Positions 1 to 5,319 are shown, counted from the first letter of the stretch. The stretch is DNA of 5,597 bases from Oscillospiraceae bacterium (GCA_017558545.1 JAFYUG010000174.1:1-5597); one strand, 5' to 3'. The notes: generated by a model not told the origin, from the sequence alone. Translations and numbers: made by a program.

Positions 1-819
1 AATAACACCGCCGGAGGGTACCATTTCAAGCTTTGCAGGGTCCAGCATATTAAGATTATTGAGTATGGTGGAACATTCAATGGAGAAGGTGCAGGTGTAG
101 GCAGCTGCTTTGTTAATGCTTGTGTCCTCGGGCTCAACAGGCTTGGGCTTACCTTCGGGAACGGGATCGGTGAGATACTTATCTTTGCCGCCGGAGTAAA
201 CCTGAGTGTCGCTATCTTTGACATCGGAAAGGTAGTTAACACTCTCCTTTTCTTCTTCGCTCTCATCTTCGGTTTTCTCGGCGTTACCTACCTGAAGCTG
301 GGAAAGGCTGATTGCATCTTCGGGCAGAACATCGGGGAGAACGACAAATGCGTTTTTACTTCCGTCGAGGGTCATGTTTAGTATGCTTGCCTTGCTTCCG
401 GTGAGGGAAACGGAGGCAACGGCCTTGTCGCCCACATAAGCGGTTGCGCTTTGAGCATCCCACATTTCATCGAGATAAACGGAAAGCAGGGCGGAAAAAC
501 CGAAATTTTCTTGTGCGGAAAGAGTAATTTCGGGTTTTCCGTCCGCAGTTTTGTTGATTGAAACGCCAAGATTAACTTCCTTGGCTTCCTCAATGTCGCT
601 TCCGAAAATTGTCCATTCGTAGTTATATCCGTTGGAAGAGCCGCTGAATATACCAATGGCATTTTCGTTTTTTATCTGTTTAATAACGCTTTCCTTGATA
701 ATTCCGTTTTCGGGAATGTCTATGGTTTCGTTCAAATTTATGCTGCCGAAATTCCCTTTGCAGGCGCAAAGAGAAATCATTATGGCAAAAGCCAATATAA
801 GGCTGAGTATTCGTTTCAT
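1..819 (-). CDS. DUF4430-type surface lipoprotein, 3' end outside window
   Basis: Putative lipoprotein at the outer face of the membrane, last of the four operon genes visible. The N-terminus (MKRILSLILAF...SLCAC) is a lipoprotein signal peptide with the lipid-carrying Cys at residue 20. Residues 21-175 form an unassigned beta-rich region that includes YEWTIFGS near 67-74. Residues 178-237 are a low-complexity linker, first acidic (EDESEEEKES) then Pro/Lys-rich. At about residue 240 a domain starts with YTCTFSIEC, ILNN, LD and VPSGGVI, which is how DUF4430 (transcobalamin C-terminal-like) domains begin in Clostridia; the window ends 34 residues into it. All 273 codons read open. The ATG lies 4 nt past the stop of the cohesin gene, and its AGGAG (829-833, 9 nt spacing) is inside that gene's last codons, so translation is probably coupled. 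Lipoprotein status is near certain, the DUF4430 call likely. Ligand binding, perhaps cobalamin, is inference from the riboswitches upstream. Confidence 0.88.
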   Translation of the reverse strand, partial: MKRILSLILAFAIMISLCACKGNFGSINLNETIDIPENGIIKESVIKQIKNENAIGIFSGSSNGYNYEWTIFGSDIEEAKEVNLGVSINKTADGKPEITLSAQENFGFSALLSVYLDEMWDAQSATAYVGDKAVASVSLTGSKASILNMTLDGSKNAFVVLPDVLPEDAISLSQLQVGNAEKTEDESEEEKESVNYLSDVKDSDTQVYSGGKDKYLTDPVPEGKPKPVEPEDTSINKAAAYTCTFSIECSTILNNLNMLDPAKLEMVPSGGVI

Positions 820-823
820 ATAT

Positions 824-1453
824 TTATTCTCCTATAACTATCTTGCCGTTCTTTGTTTTCAAGCTTCCTGTTGTCATGGCAAGACTTTCCTGTTCGTTGG
901 ATGCGGCGAAAACCGCGTCTTCAAGGATGAGGTCAAGTACATCTCCGGCTCTTATGCTGCCGCGAAGTCTGAATTTCAGCCGGAGGACAACATTGCCCTC
1001 CTCCGCAAGCAAATCCTTGCAGAAGGCATTTTTTCCTCCGGTCATGTCCAAATACATTATATTTATAAGGCCGCTTTGGTTGGCGGTTGCGGCAGAATAG
1101 CTCCATATGGGCAGCTGCCGACCGCTTGAACTTTCGTCGCTGAGAATGAAGACATTTCCTTCCTCAACCCCTAAAAACTCCAAACGGGAATTATCAAAGC
1201 TGAGGCTCATGCTCATTGCGGGATAGCGCACATCTCCAAGTGAGGATATGGTTACATCGAGTGTAAATTCCTTATTTTGCGCCATGGATAACTTTTGGGG
1301 CGTTTCCACAATTAATGTAGGAGTGCCGGAGGTGTCATAGCGGAAATACATGAAGAGGAAAGCCCCAATAAGCAAAATAAGAAGTATTAATAAAATCCAT
1401 GGCCATTTTCTTCTTTTTCTCTCCTTTTTAGGGTTTTCATGTTTTCCTGCCAT
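824..1453 (-). CDS. Membrane-anchored single cohesin-domain protein
   Basis: A 209-aa protein that probably displays one cohesin domain outside the cell as a receptor for a dockerin. Residues 1-17 are strongly basic (KKERKRRK) and should stay in the cytoplasm. Residues 19-37 (WILLILLILLIGAFLFMYF) are a single membrane span with no lipobox or convincing cleavage site, so the protein is an uncleaved N-in anchor. From about residue 45 to the end is a beta-rich domain with cohesin features: an opening TLIVETP strand, YPAMSMSLSFD then LEFLGVEEG, IMYLD, VVLRLKFRLRG and a terminal GKIVIGE strand. No LPxTG sorting signal or S-layer module is present. An in-frame GTG at 1462 lies inside the ribosome binding site itself; ATG 1453, 8 nt after AAAAGGAG, is the better start. 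The gene sits between the dockerin gene and the lipoprotein gene, so the dockerin protein is the obvious partner. The domain call rests on pattern recognition, not a profile search. Confidence 0.87.
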   Translation of the reverse strand: MAGKHENPKKERKRRKWPWILLILLILLIGAFLFMYFRYDTSGTPTLIVETPQKLSMAQNKEFTLDVTISSLGDVRYPAMSMSLSFDNSRLEFLGVEEGNVFILSDESSSGRQLPIWSYSAATANQSGLINIMYLDMTGGKNAFCKDLLAEEGNVVLRLKFRLRGSIRAGDVLDLILEDAVFAASNEQESLAMTTGSLKTKNGKIVIGE

Positions 1454-1461
1454 AAAAAACA

Positions 1462-1469
1462 CTCCTTTT
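1462..1469 (-). promoter_or_regulatory. Ribosome binding site of the cohesin gene
   Basis: The minus strand reads AAAAGGAG followed by 8 nt and ATG at 1453. This site overlaps the alternative GTG at 1462, which therefore cannot use it, so it decides the start of the cohesin gene. Confidence 0.75.
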
Positions 1470-1479
1470 CTTAATTTGC

Positions 1480-1509
1480 TCTACGGGCGGGGATGGCCCC
1501 GCCCGTAGA
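1480..1509 (-). other. Perfect GC-rich stem-loop between dockerin and cohesin genes
   Basis: A 13-bp perfect inverted repeat (arms 1480-1492 and 1497-1509) encloses a 4-nt loop. The arms are almost pure GC (GGGCGGGG/CCCCGCCC). On the transcribed minus strand it is followed by AGCAAATTAAG, with no U-run, so it does not fit an intrinsic terminator. It lies 10 nt after the stop of the dockerin gene and 10 nt before the AAAAGGAG of the cohesin gene. Likely roles are protecting the 3' end of the upstream message, RNA processing, or partial attenuation that makes less cohesin than dockerin protein; these roles are inference. Confidence 0.8.
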
Positions 1510-1519
1510 ATGGTTTCGT

Positions 1520-4393
1520 TTAGTCTTTGATGGTTGCGGCTTTGGTAACAACGCCGAAGTCAGCGCCGTTAACAAATTTTTCAACGATGCCGAGGGCATC
1601 AAAGGTGTTGATGCGGCTGTCGCCGTTTACGTTCTGAACAAGAATGTCGTTATCAGCAAGTTCTTCGCCAATACGAAGCCAGCTGTTAACGATATTCAGT
1701 GCATCCTGCGCGTTGATAGTTCCATCGCTGTTGGTATCGCCAAAGCTGATTGCGGGAGCCTCTCCGCCGGGGATGGTGAAGTAATCTTCGTTTGCAAAGT
1801 TTTCGGTGGCAATCTCTGTATCTACCAGAGCAACATAGGAAGAAATGCCGGTCTTTTCGGTGATTTCTGCGCTGTAATTAAAGTCAATAGCGTTGGTCCC
1901 GTCATTGTAGCTAAGCTTGGTGCCGTTTACGATGCCGGTTACGGCAACAGCAATAGCCTTTTTGGCTTCGGGGATGAGATCGATGTTATCACCGGTGTAG
2001 AGGCAGACGGCGCTATAAGAAATTCCAACAACAACTTCAACTTCGCCGCTGGCTTTTTCGTTTTCGGTATCAACAACTATCATTGCCTTTTCGTCGGAAG
2101 AGTCGGAGCTGAGCTTAACGGACATGCCGCCAATACCGATGTTAATCTTCTCGCCGCCTTCAATGTTCATTGCTTTGAAGGAGATGGTGAAGAGCTCTGC
2201 GGGGAATTCCTCTCCGGTGATGGTGAGGTCGGTGTTTTCGTTTGCGTCAAAGTATACAACGCGGAGAAGGCCGGTGTCGGCTTCGAGATTCCAGCTGATT
2301 TCGCCGCCTGCAAGTCTGCTGCCGGCACTTACATCGGTAACATCAATGCCTTCGGGAACTTCAACAATGAAGTCAATAAGCTTATATGCGCCTTCGTTAT
2401 CCCATTTGTTGATGCTGATAACGCCGTTGAAGGCATCGGCACCGTTAATCTGGGCGGGAAGGCCTATGGTTGCAATCATCTCGTCAGTTTCGGGTGCGGG
2501 AGTGGGCTCGTCGATGACTACGTCGCTGTAGTCATAAAGGGAAGGCTCATTATTGATGAAGCGGTCATAGGCAACGAGAGCGTAAGCGGCCTGGTCGGTT
2601 GCCATAGCGTTAACACCTGCGCCTCTGCCGTGTTCGAACATGGCCTCTTCTTCAACGTAGTAGGTGAGAAGGTTATCAATTGCGGAATTACCGTTTTTAA
2701 TGAAGCGGGGGTCGGTGTCGGGGTTGATGCCCCAAGTGGTTGCTGCTACGATAGCCCATGCGCAGCTTTCGCTGGTTTCGCCCTGTCCGTAGGGGAATCC
2801 GCCGTTTTCAAGCTGACTATCGGAAAGCCACTGAATAGCGGTTTCGCAGGCTGCTGCAACTGCGGGCTGGTCGCGGTAGGGATAAAGAGCAGTGAGGGTC
2901 ATGCCGGTGATGTCAACATTGGAGGGCTGAGTCTTTGCGGTTACAAGGGACCAACCGCCGTCGTTATGCTGAGCGGAAACAATTGCGTCAACGCACTGCT
3001 GACGAATGGTGGGGTCGGAGGTTTCAAAGTTGCCGGTGTCAAGAGCAATAAGGGTCCAGATGGTGCCGTTCATGCCCTGTTTTCTAATCCAGTTGATGCC
3101 ATTGGCACTGTAAGCTTCAACAAGGTCCCAGTTGCCAACGGTGGTGGAGTTTTTGCCGATGGAGGAGAGAGCCATGATGAGGCGGGAGTTGTCGGTGGAC
3201 TTGTTCTTGTCAAGAGCACCGCTGAGGTTGATTTCTCCTGCGGTGGTGTTTACGTATTCAACGATACGTGCATAGTAGTCTTCAAAATACTGGTATCCCT
3301 TTTCAAAGTAACCGCCGCGGGCAAGACCGAAAACGGTCCATTCGCCGTAGTTGGTGCCGAATGCGGGAGCGGGAATGTTTTCAACCTGCTTTGCCAAAGT
3401 TGCGTTAAGAACCTCGGATACATCCTGAGCTGCGCGAGGCTCTTCAGGAGCAGGCTCGGGTTCTTCGCCGCCTTCAACGGTGAGAATTGCGTATGCAGGA
3501 GCGGATACTATGCAGGGAGTTCCGGTTTCGGAATAATAGTCACAGGTGGTATGAGTGCCGTCTTCGCTGCCGTTGCCGCCGTAGCACCAAAGGTAATAAG
3601 TGCCGGGCTCATCAATGGTGAGGGAGAAGTTGCCTTCTTCGTCGGTTTCAAGAGTGCCTATAGCATCGCCGTAGGTGGTGCCGTAGAATATTTCGTAGTA
3701 TTCAGCACCCTTCAGCCAGCCCTCGCCAAACATAAGGTCGCAGAAGGAATGAAGAAGCTTGGCATCAAGAGTTTCGCCGGCTTCCATGCTGTAGCTGTGA
3801 ACATAGTTATCTTCGGTGTCTGCAAAAAGATGGAAACCGCCAAGCTGGTCCCAAAGGAAGGAATAGCAGGAGAAGCTTGCAATGTCGATAAAGTCGCCTG
3901 CTTCAAGAACTATTCTGTCAGAAGTTGCGCCAACGGTCATGAAGTCGCTCTGCTGGCTTTCGTCAACGGGGAAATCGCCGTTGAGGAAATATACGAGGTT
4001 TTCTGTGAAACCGAAAATGCCGCCTCTGAAGTAGGAAGAGCCAGGGAGAGCGTCGAAGGTAACTTCGCTCCAATCGCCGCCCCAAAGCTCTTCATGGGCA
4101 TAGATAAGAAGTTGAAGAGCAGTGGTGTCGTATTCGCCGTCCCCATCTCCGTCGTAGAGCATGTTATCGAGGCCATACTCTGCAAGGTCTATTTTTTCAA
4201 AAGCGCTGATGGGAACGGGCATATAGGCAAAAAGATTGCCGTTTTTGTCAGATATGTATTCTCCGTCAAAGCTGATGGAAAGATACACAACATCCTCTTC
4301 GCCCGCTGCGGTGGCAAAAGAGGCTGCGGGGAGCAGACCCAAAATCATAACAAAGACAAGGATCATGCTGAGAATTTTTTTGTTAAATCGCAT
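1520..4393 (-). CDS. Secreted multidomain protein: DUF4430-like, Ig-like, alpha/alpha toroid, cohesin-like, dockerin
   Basis: A 957-aa exported protein, probably the ligand-binding member of the operon. Residues 1-30 are a signal peptide (FVMILGLLPAASFATA). Residues 35-200 resemble a divergent DUF4430 beta domain: a helix ALQLLIYAHEEL, then NLVYFLNGDFP, then DRIVLEAGDFIDIASF. Residues 240-306 look Ig-like (NFSLTIDEPGTYYLWCYGG). After a Pro/Glu linker (308-320), residues 325-622 form an alpha/alpha toroid of the prenyltransferase/squalene-oxidase repeat class, with repeats AQHNDGGW (474-480) and QLENGGF (527-532), the DPRFIKNG stretch, and the family ending MATDQAAYALVAYDRF...LYDYSDV. Residues 640-785 look cohesin-like and 790-875 are unassigned. 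Residues 883-942 are a dockerin with two calcium loops (D886, N888, D890, D897; N921, N923, D925, D932). No catalytic Asp cluster typical of prenyl-processing enzymes was seen, so binding is likelier than catalysis. The ATG follows AAAGGA (4405-4410) at 11 nt spacing, just past the stop of the upstream gene. Confidence 0.93.
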   Translation of the reverse strand: MRFNKKILSMILVFVMILGLLPAASFATAAGEEDVVYLSISFDGEYISDKNGNLFAYMPVPISAFEKIDLAEYGLDNMLYDGDGDGEYDTTALQLLIYAHEELWGGDWSEVTFDALPGSSYFRGGIFGFTENLVYFLNGDFPVDESQQSDFMTVGATSDRIVLEAGDFIDIASFSCYSFLWDQLGGFHLFADTEDNYVHSYSMEAGETLDAKLLHSFCDLMFGEGWLKGAEYYEIFYGTTYGDAIGTLETDEEGNFSLTIDEPGTYYLWCYGGNGSEDGTHTTCDYYSETGTPCIVSAPAYAILTVEGGEEPEPAPEEPRAAQDVSEVLNATLAKQVENIPAPAFGTNYGEWTVFGLARGGYFEKGYQYFEDYYARIVEYVNTTAGEINLSGALDKNKSTDNSRLIMALSSIGKNSTTVGNWDLVEAYSANGINWIRKQGMNGTIWTLIALDTGNFETSDPTIRQQCVDAIVSAQHNDGGWSLVTAKTQPSNVDITGMTLTALYPYRDQPAVAAACETAIQWLSDSQLENGGFPYGQGETSESCAWAIVAATTWGINPDTDPRFIKNGNSAIDNLLTYYVEEEAMFEHGRGAGVNAMATDQAAYALVAYDRFINNEPSLYDYSDVVIDEPTPAPETDEMIATIGLPAQINGADAFNGVISINKWDNEGAYKLIDFIVEVPEGIDVTDVSAGSRLAGGEISWNLEADTGLLRVVYFDANENTDLTITGEEFPAELFTISFKAMNIEGGEKINIGIGGMSVKLSSDSSDEKAMIVVDTENEKASGEVEVVVGISYSAVCLYTGDNIDLIPEAKKAIAVAVTGIVNGTKLSYNDGTNAIDFNYSAEITEKTGISSYVALVDTEIATENFANEDYFTIPGGEAPAISFGDTNSDGTINAQDALNIVNSWLRIGEELADNDILVQNVNGDSRINTFDALGIVEKFVNGADFGVVTKAATIKD

Positions 4394-4410
4394 TTTCTTT
4401 TTCGTCCTTT

Positions 4411-4602
4411 CTAATTTGTTTTCTTCTCTTTAGGTTCTTTTAATCCTGCGGCTTCCAAAGCCCTTGGCCAAGGTCCAAGGTATGCTTTAATCTGGGCGCA
4501 AGCAGCACTATCGAAGTCTTTCTTTGTGGGCAAATGTCCCAGCTGCTTAAACTTTTCCCGCAGAAGCTCCTCCGCCCAGGCCTTCTTTTCTTCTAATGTC
4601 AC
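4411..4602 (-). CDS. Small protein like a homing-endonuclease-associated repeat, first gene of operon
   Basis: A 63-aa basic, helical protein of unknown function. It is one complete unit resembling the repeat found beside homing endonuclease (HNH) domains: an N-terminal helix (EEKKAWAEELLREK), a middle LGHLPTKKDFD, and a terminal IKAYLGPWPRALEAAGL, ending in a Lys-rich tail. No nuclease residues are present. Such units are thought to bind nucleic acid, so a regulatory or RNA/DNA-binding role is possible but unproven. It is the first gene after the second riboswitch terminator, and its stop is 17 nt from the ATG of the large dockerin protein, whose ribosome binding site begins right after the stop codon. 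The ATG at 4608 is only 1 nt from the GGAGG, too close to use, while the GTG at 4602 is about 7 nt away and gives an N-terminus of M-T-L-E-E-K. I chose the GTG; the ATG would give 65 aa. Confidence 0.8.
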   Translation of the reverse strand: MTLEEKKAWAEELLREKFKQLGHLPTKKDFDSAACAQIKAYLGPWPRALEAAGLKEPKEKKTN

Positions 4603-4609
4603 TTGCATC

Positions 4610-4617
4610 CCTCCTTT
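4610..4617 (-). promoter_or_regulatory. Ribosome binding site that selects the GTG start of the small first gene
   Basis: The minus strand reads AAAGGAGG, one base before an ATG (4608) and about 7 nt before an in-frame GTG (4602). Normal Shine-Dalgarno spacing favours the GTG. The site is 21 nt past the U-run of the second terminator. Confidence 0.7.
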
Positions 4618-4637
4618 GCTTATCTTATTGAGACCCT

Positions 4638-4695
4638 AAAAAACAAAAAGTGCAGCCATATATCAACCTTCGCGGATGATATATATGGCTGCACT
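4638..4695 (-). terminator. Intrinsic terminator of the second riboswitch
   Basis: A 15-bp perfect stem pairs AGTGCAGCCATATAT (4681-4695) with its complement at 4649-4663 around a 17-nt loop, followed by TTTTTGTTTTTT (4638-4649). It stands between the compact aptamer and the first gene, 30-36 nt before the start codon, where an attenuator is expected. On the plus strand the hairpin has no U-run behind it. Its left arm (GTGCAG) can also pair imperfectly with CTACAC just upstream, which may form the switch. Confidence 0.93.
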
Positions 4696-4700
4696 CTCCT

Positions 4701-4817
4701 GTCAAAGCGTGTAGGGCCTCTCGGGATACGCGCGGCTCTCTGACTGATGACCCAATTAGGTCAAACACAGCAATGGACGGTTGTTCCGGATTTTGACCGG
4801 ATCACCGCAGCGTATCT
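4701..4817 (-). promoter_or_regulatory. Compact variant cobalamin riboswitch (second of tandem pair)
   Basis: This looks like a short, AdoCbl-variant type cobalamin aptamer. In transcript order: GATACGC (4810-4816) pairs with GCGTATC (4725-4731) to close the element; CGGT pairs with ACCG; the P5 hairpin CCGG-TCAAAAT-CCGG (4786-4800) is followed by AACA and CCGTCCATTGCTGTG, matching the conserved core; TGACC/GGTCA (4748-4763) is a short P6; and CAGTCAGAGAGCC (4734-4746) is a degenerate B12 box. GTCAAA of the P5 loop (4792-4797) is complementary to TTTGAC downstream (4701-4706), as expected for the loop-loop contact of B12 switches. The large peripheral domain of the full-size class is missing. 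It is followed directly by an intrinsic terminator. I am sure this is structured leader RNA and fairly sure of the cobalamin class; the ligand form is not decidable by eye. Confidence 0.8.
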
Positions 4818-4869
4818 GAAAAATAAAAATAAGCCGCAACGTTATCCCATCTCGGAAAAACGCTGCGGC
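4818..4869 (-). terminator. Intrinsic terminator of the first riboswitch
   Basis: A 16-position stem (left arm 4854-4869, GCCGCAGCG...; right arm 4833-4848, ...GTTGCGGC) has two G-U pairs and one mismatch, a 5-nt loop, and the U-rich tail TTATTTTTATTTTT. It lies just after the putative L13 hairpin of the first cobalamin aptamer, as expected for its expression platform. The left arm is also perfectly complementary over 9 nt to the opening strand of the second aptamer (4805-4813). Confidence 0.87.
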
Positions 4870-4871
4870 CG

Positions 4872-5112
4872 ATTTTACGCAACAAAAATAACCACATCCG
4901 TACTTGCAGATATTGGTCTTTCAACTAAATTGAGCAGTTCTCCTGACTTGCGCCTCAAAAGCATAATGTCCCAGTCTTCTCAGCTTGCGCCAATGACCGG
5001 CTTTCGCCCGGACAACTGCCTCCACGCTTACAGTGGCGGTACCGTTCGTGAATTGCACACGATTATCTATTCTCCCGCGGGGCTTTTACCGCTTCCGCAG
5101 GCACTCAATAGT
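4872..5112 (-). promoter_or_regulatory. Full-size cobalamin riboswitch (first of tandem pair)
   Basis: The minus strand carries the hallmarks of the classical cobalamin aptamer. ATTGAG (5104-5109) pairs with CTCAAT (4929-4934) as P1, extended by a further 3 bp past a TT bulge. GCGGTAAAAGCC and GCGGGAGAAT form the 5' core. CGTG-TGCAATT-CACG (5047-5061) is P5. ACGGTACCGCCACTGTAAGCG matches the conserved GCCACTG segment (5031-5037). A peripheral domain with a GAAA-capped hairpin follows, then the B12 box AAGTCAGGAGAACTGCTC (4932-4949), close to the consensus AGCCAGGAGACCTGCC. Downstream, ATTTT-TGTTGCGT-AAAAT (4872-4889) presents GTTGC, complementary to GCAAT in the P5 loop, a good L5-L13 contact. 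The terminator follows at once. These switches bind cobalamins and usually turn off uptake or B12-dependent genes when ligand is plentiful. Confidence 0.95.
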
Positions 5113-5132
5113 GTTATATTAACTTACATCAG

Positions 5133-5161
5133 AGTCTATCATTAATTGCATTTTTTGTCAA
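5133..5161 (-). promoter_or_regulatory. Sigma-A-type promoter of the riboswitch operon
   Basis: The minus strand has a perfect TTGACA (5156-5161), a 17-bp spacer and TAGACT (5133-5138), with a TG one base before the -10 (extended -10). Transcription would start near 5126, about 15 nt before the P1 stem of the first cobalamin aptamer. No other comparable promoter was seen in the leader. Confidence 0.8.
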
Positions 5162-5281
5162 TAAGCTTATATATGTTATACATTAATGTATTTTGATACT
5201 ATATTTTGTGCTACTACATCTATGCGTTGAGCACTATTTGCAAGGTTGAGCACACCAAATAGGATGTAAACCTAAAAAAAG
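5162..5281. other. AT-rich divergent intergenic region with small palindromes
   Basis: This gap between the riboswitch operon and dapF holds no convincing gene. It contains the palindrome ATAAGCTTAT (5161-5170) touching the operon -35 box, the 14-bp palindrome ATACATTAATGTAT (5178-5191), the direct repeat GTTGAGCAC at 5226-5234 and 5245-5253, and the inverted pair CTATTTG (5234-5240) / CAAATAG (5256-5262). These could be operator sites, but palindromes are common by chance in AT-rich DNA. Confidence 0.4.
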
Positions 5282-5292
5282 TATAGTATAAT
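5282..5292 (+). promoter_or_regulatory. Probable -10 region of dapF
   Basis: TATAGTATAAT contains a perfect TATAAT (5287-5292). No good -35 stands 16-18 bp upstream. Transcription would start near 5299, giving a short leader of about 20 nt to the TTG start of dapF. Confidence 0.5.
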
Positions 5293-5306
5293 ATTTCCGA
5301 AATGTG

Positions 5307-5312
5307 GGTGAG
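5307..5312 (+). promoter_or_regulatory. Ribosome binding site of dapF
   Basis: GGTGAG can pair with the anti-Shine-Dalgarno extension that recognises GGTGA and ends 7 nt before TTG 5320. It supports the TTG start over the ATG at 5302, which lies upstream of this site. Confidence 0.5.
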
Positions 5313-5319
5313 CCATGCT

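Noticed and set aside
378..662. 94-aa minus-strand open frame inside the lipoprotein gene
   Set aside because: It is an out-of-frame shadow of the lipoprotein, whose frame is open throughout and has a lipobox start.
632..1129. Plus-strand open frame of 165 aa and a nested shorter one over the cohesin and lipoprotein genes
   Set aside because: Both are antisense to two well-supported, tightly coupled minus-strand genes, with no domain of their own.
1480..1509. Intrinsic terminator between the dockerin and cohesin genes
   Set aside because: There is no U-run after the hairpin on either strand, and the next gene has its own good ribosome binding site but no visible promoter.
2500..3420. Active terpene cyclase or prenyltransferase enzyme in the toroid domain
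   Set aside because: The DxDD-type or zinc-binding residues of those enzymes were not seen, and the domain sits in a secreted modular protein; a binding role is more likely.
824..4393. Fibre-degrading cellulosome locus
   Set aside because: No glycoside hydrolase, carbohydrate-binding module or classical scaffoldin is present, and the control element is a cobalamin switch.
1493..4414. Nearly 1-kb-codon open frame on the plus strand opposite the dockerin gene
   Set aside because: It is a mirror of the minus-strand gene. The minus frame has a signal peptide, toroid repeats and a dockerin, whereas the plus translation shows no recognisable domain and no good ribosome binding site.
4747..5145. 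132-aa open frame on the plus strand
   Set aside because: It runs antisense through both riboswitch aptamers and the first terminator; conserved RNA structure on the minus strand explains the region.
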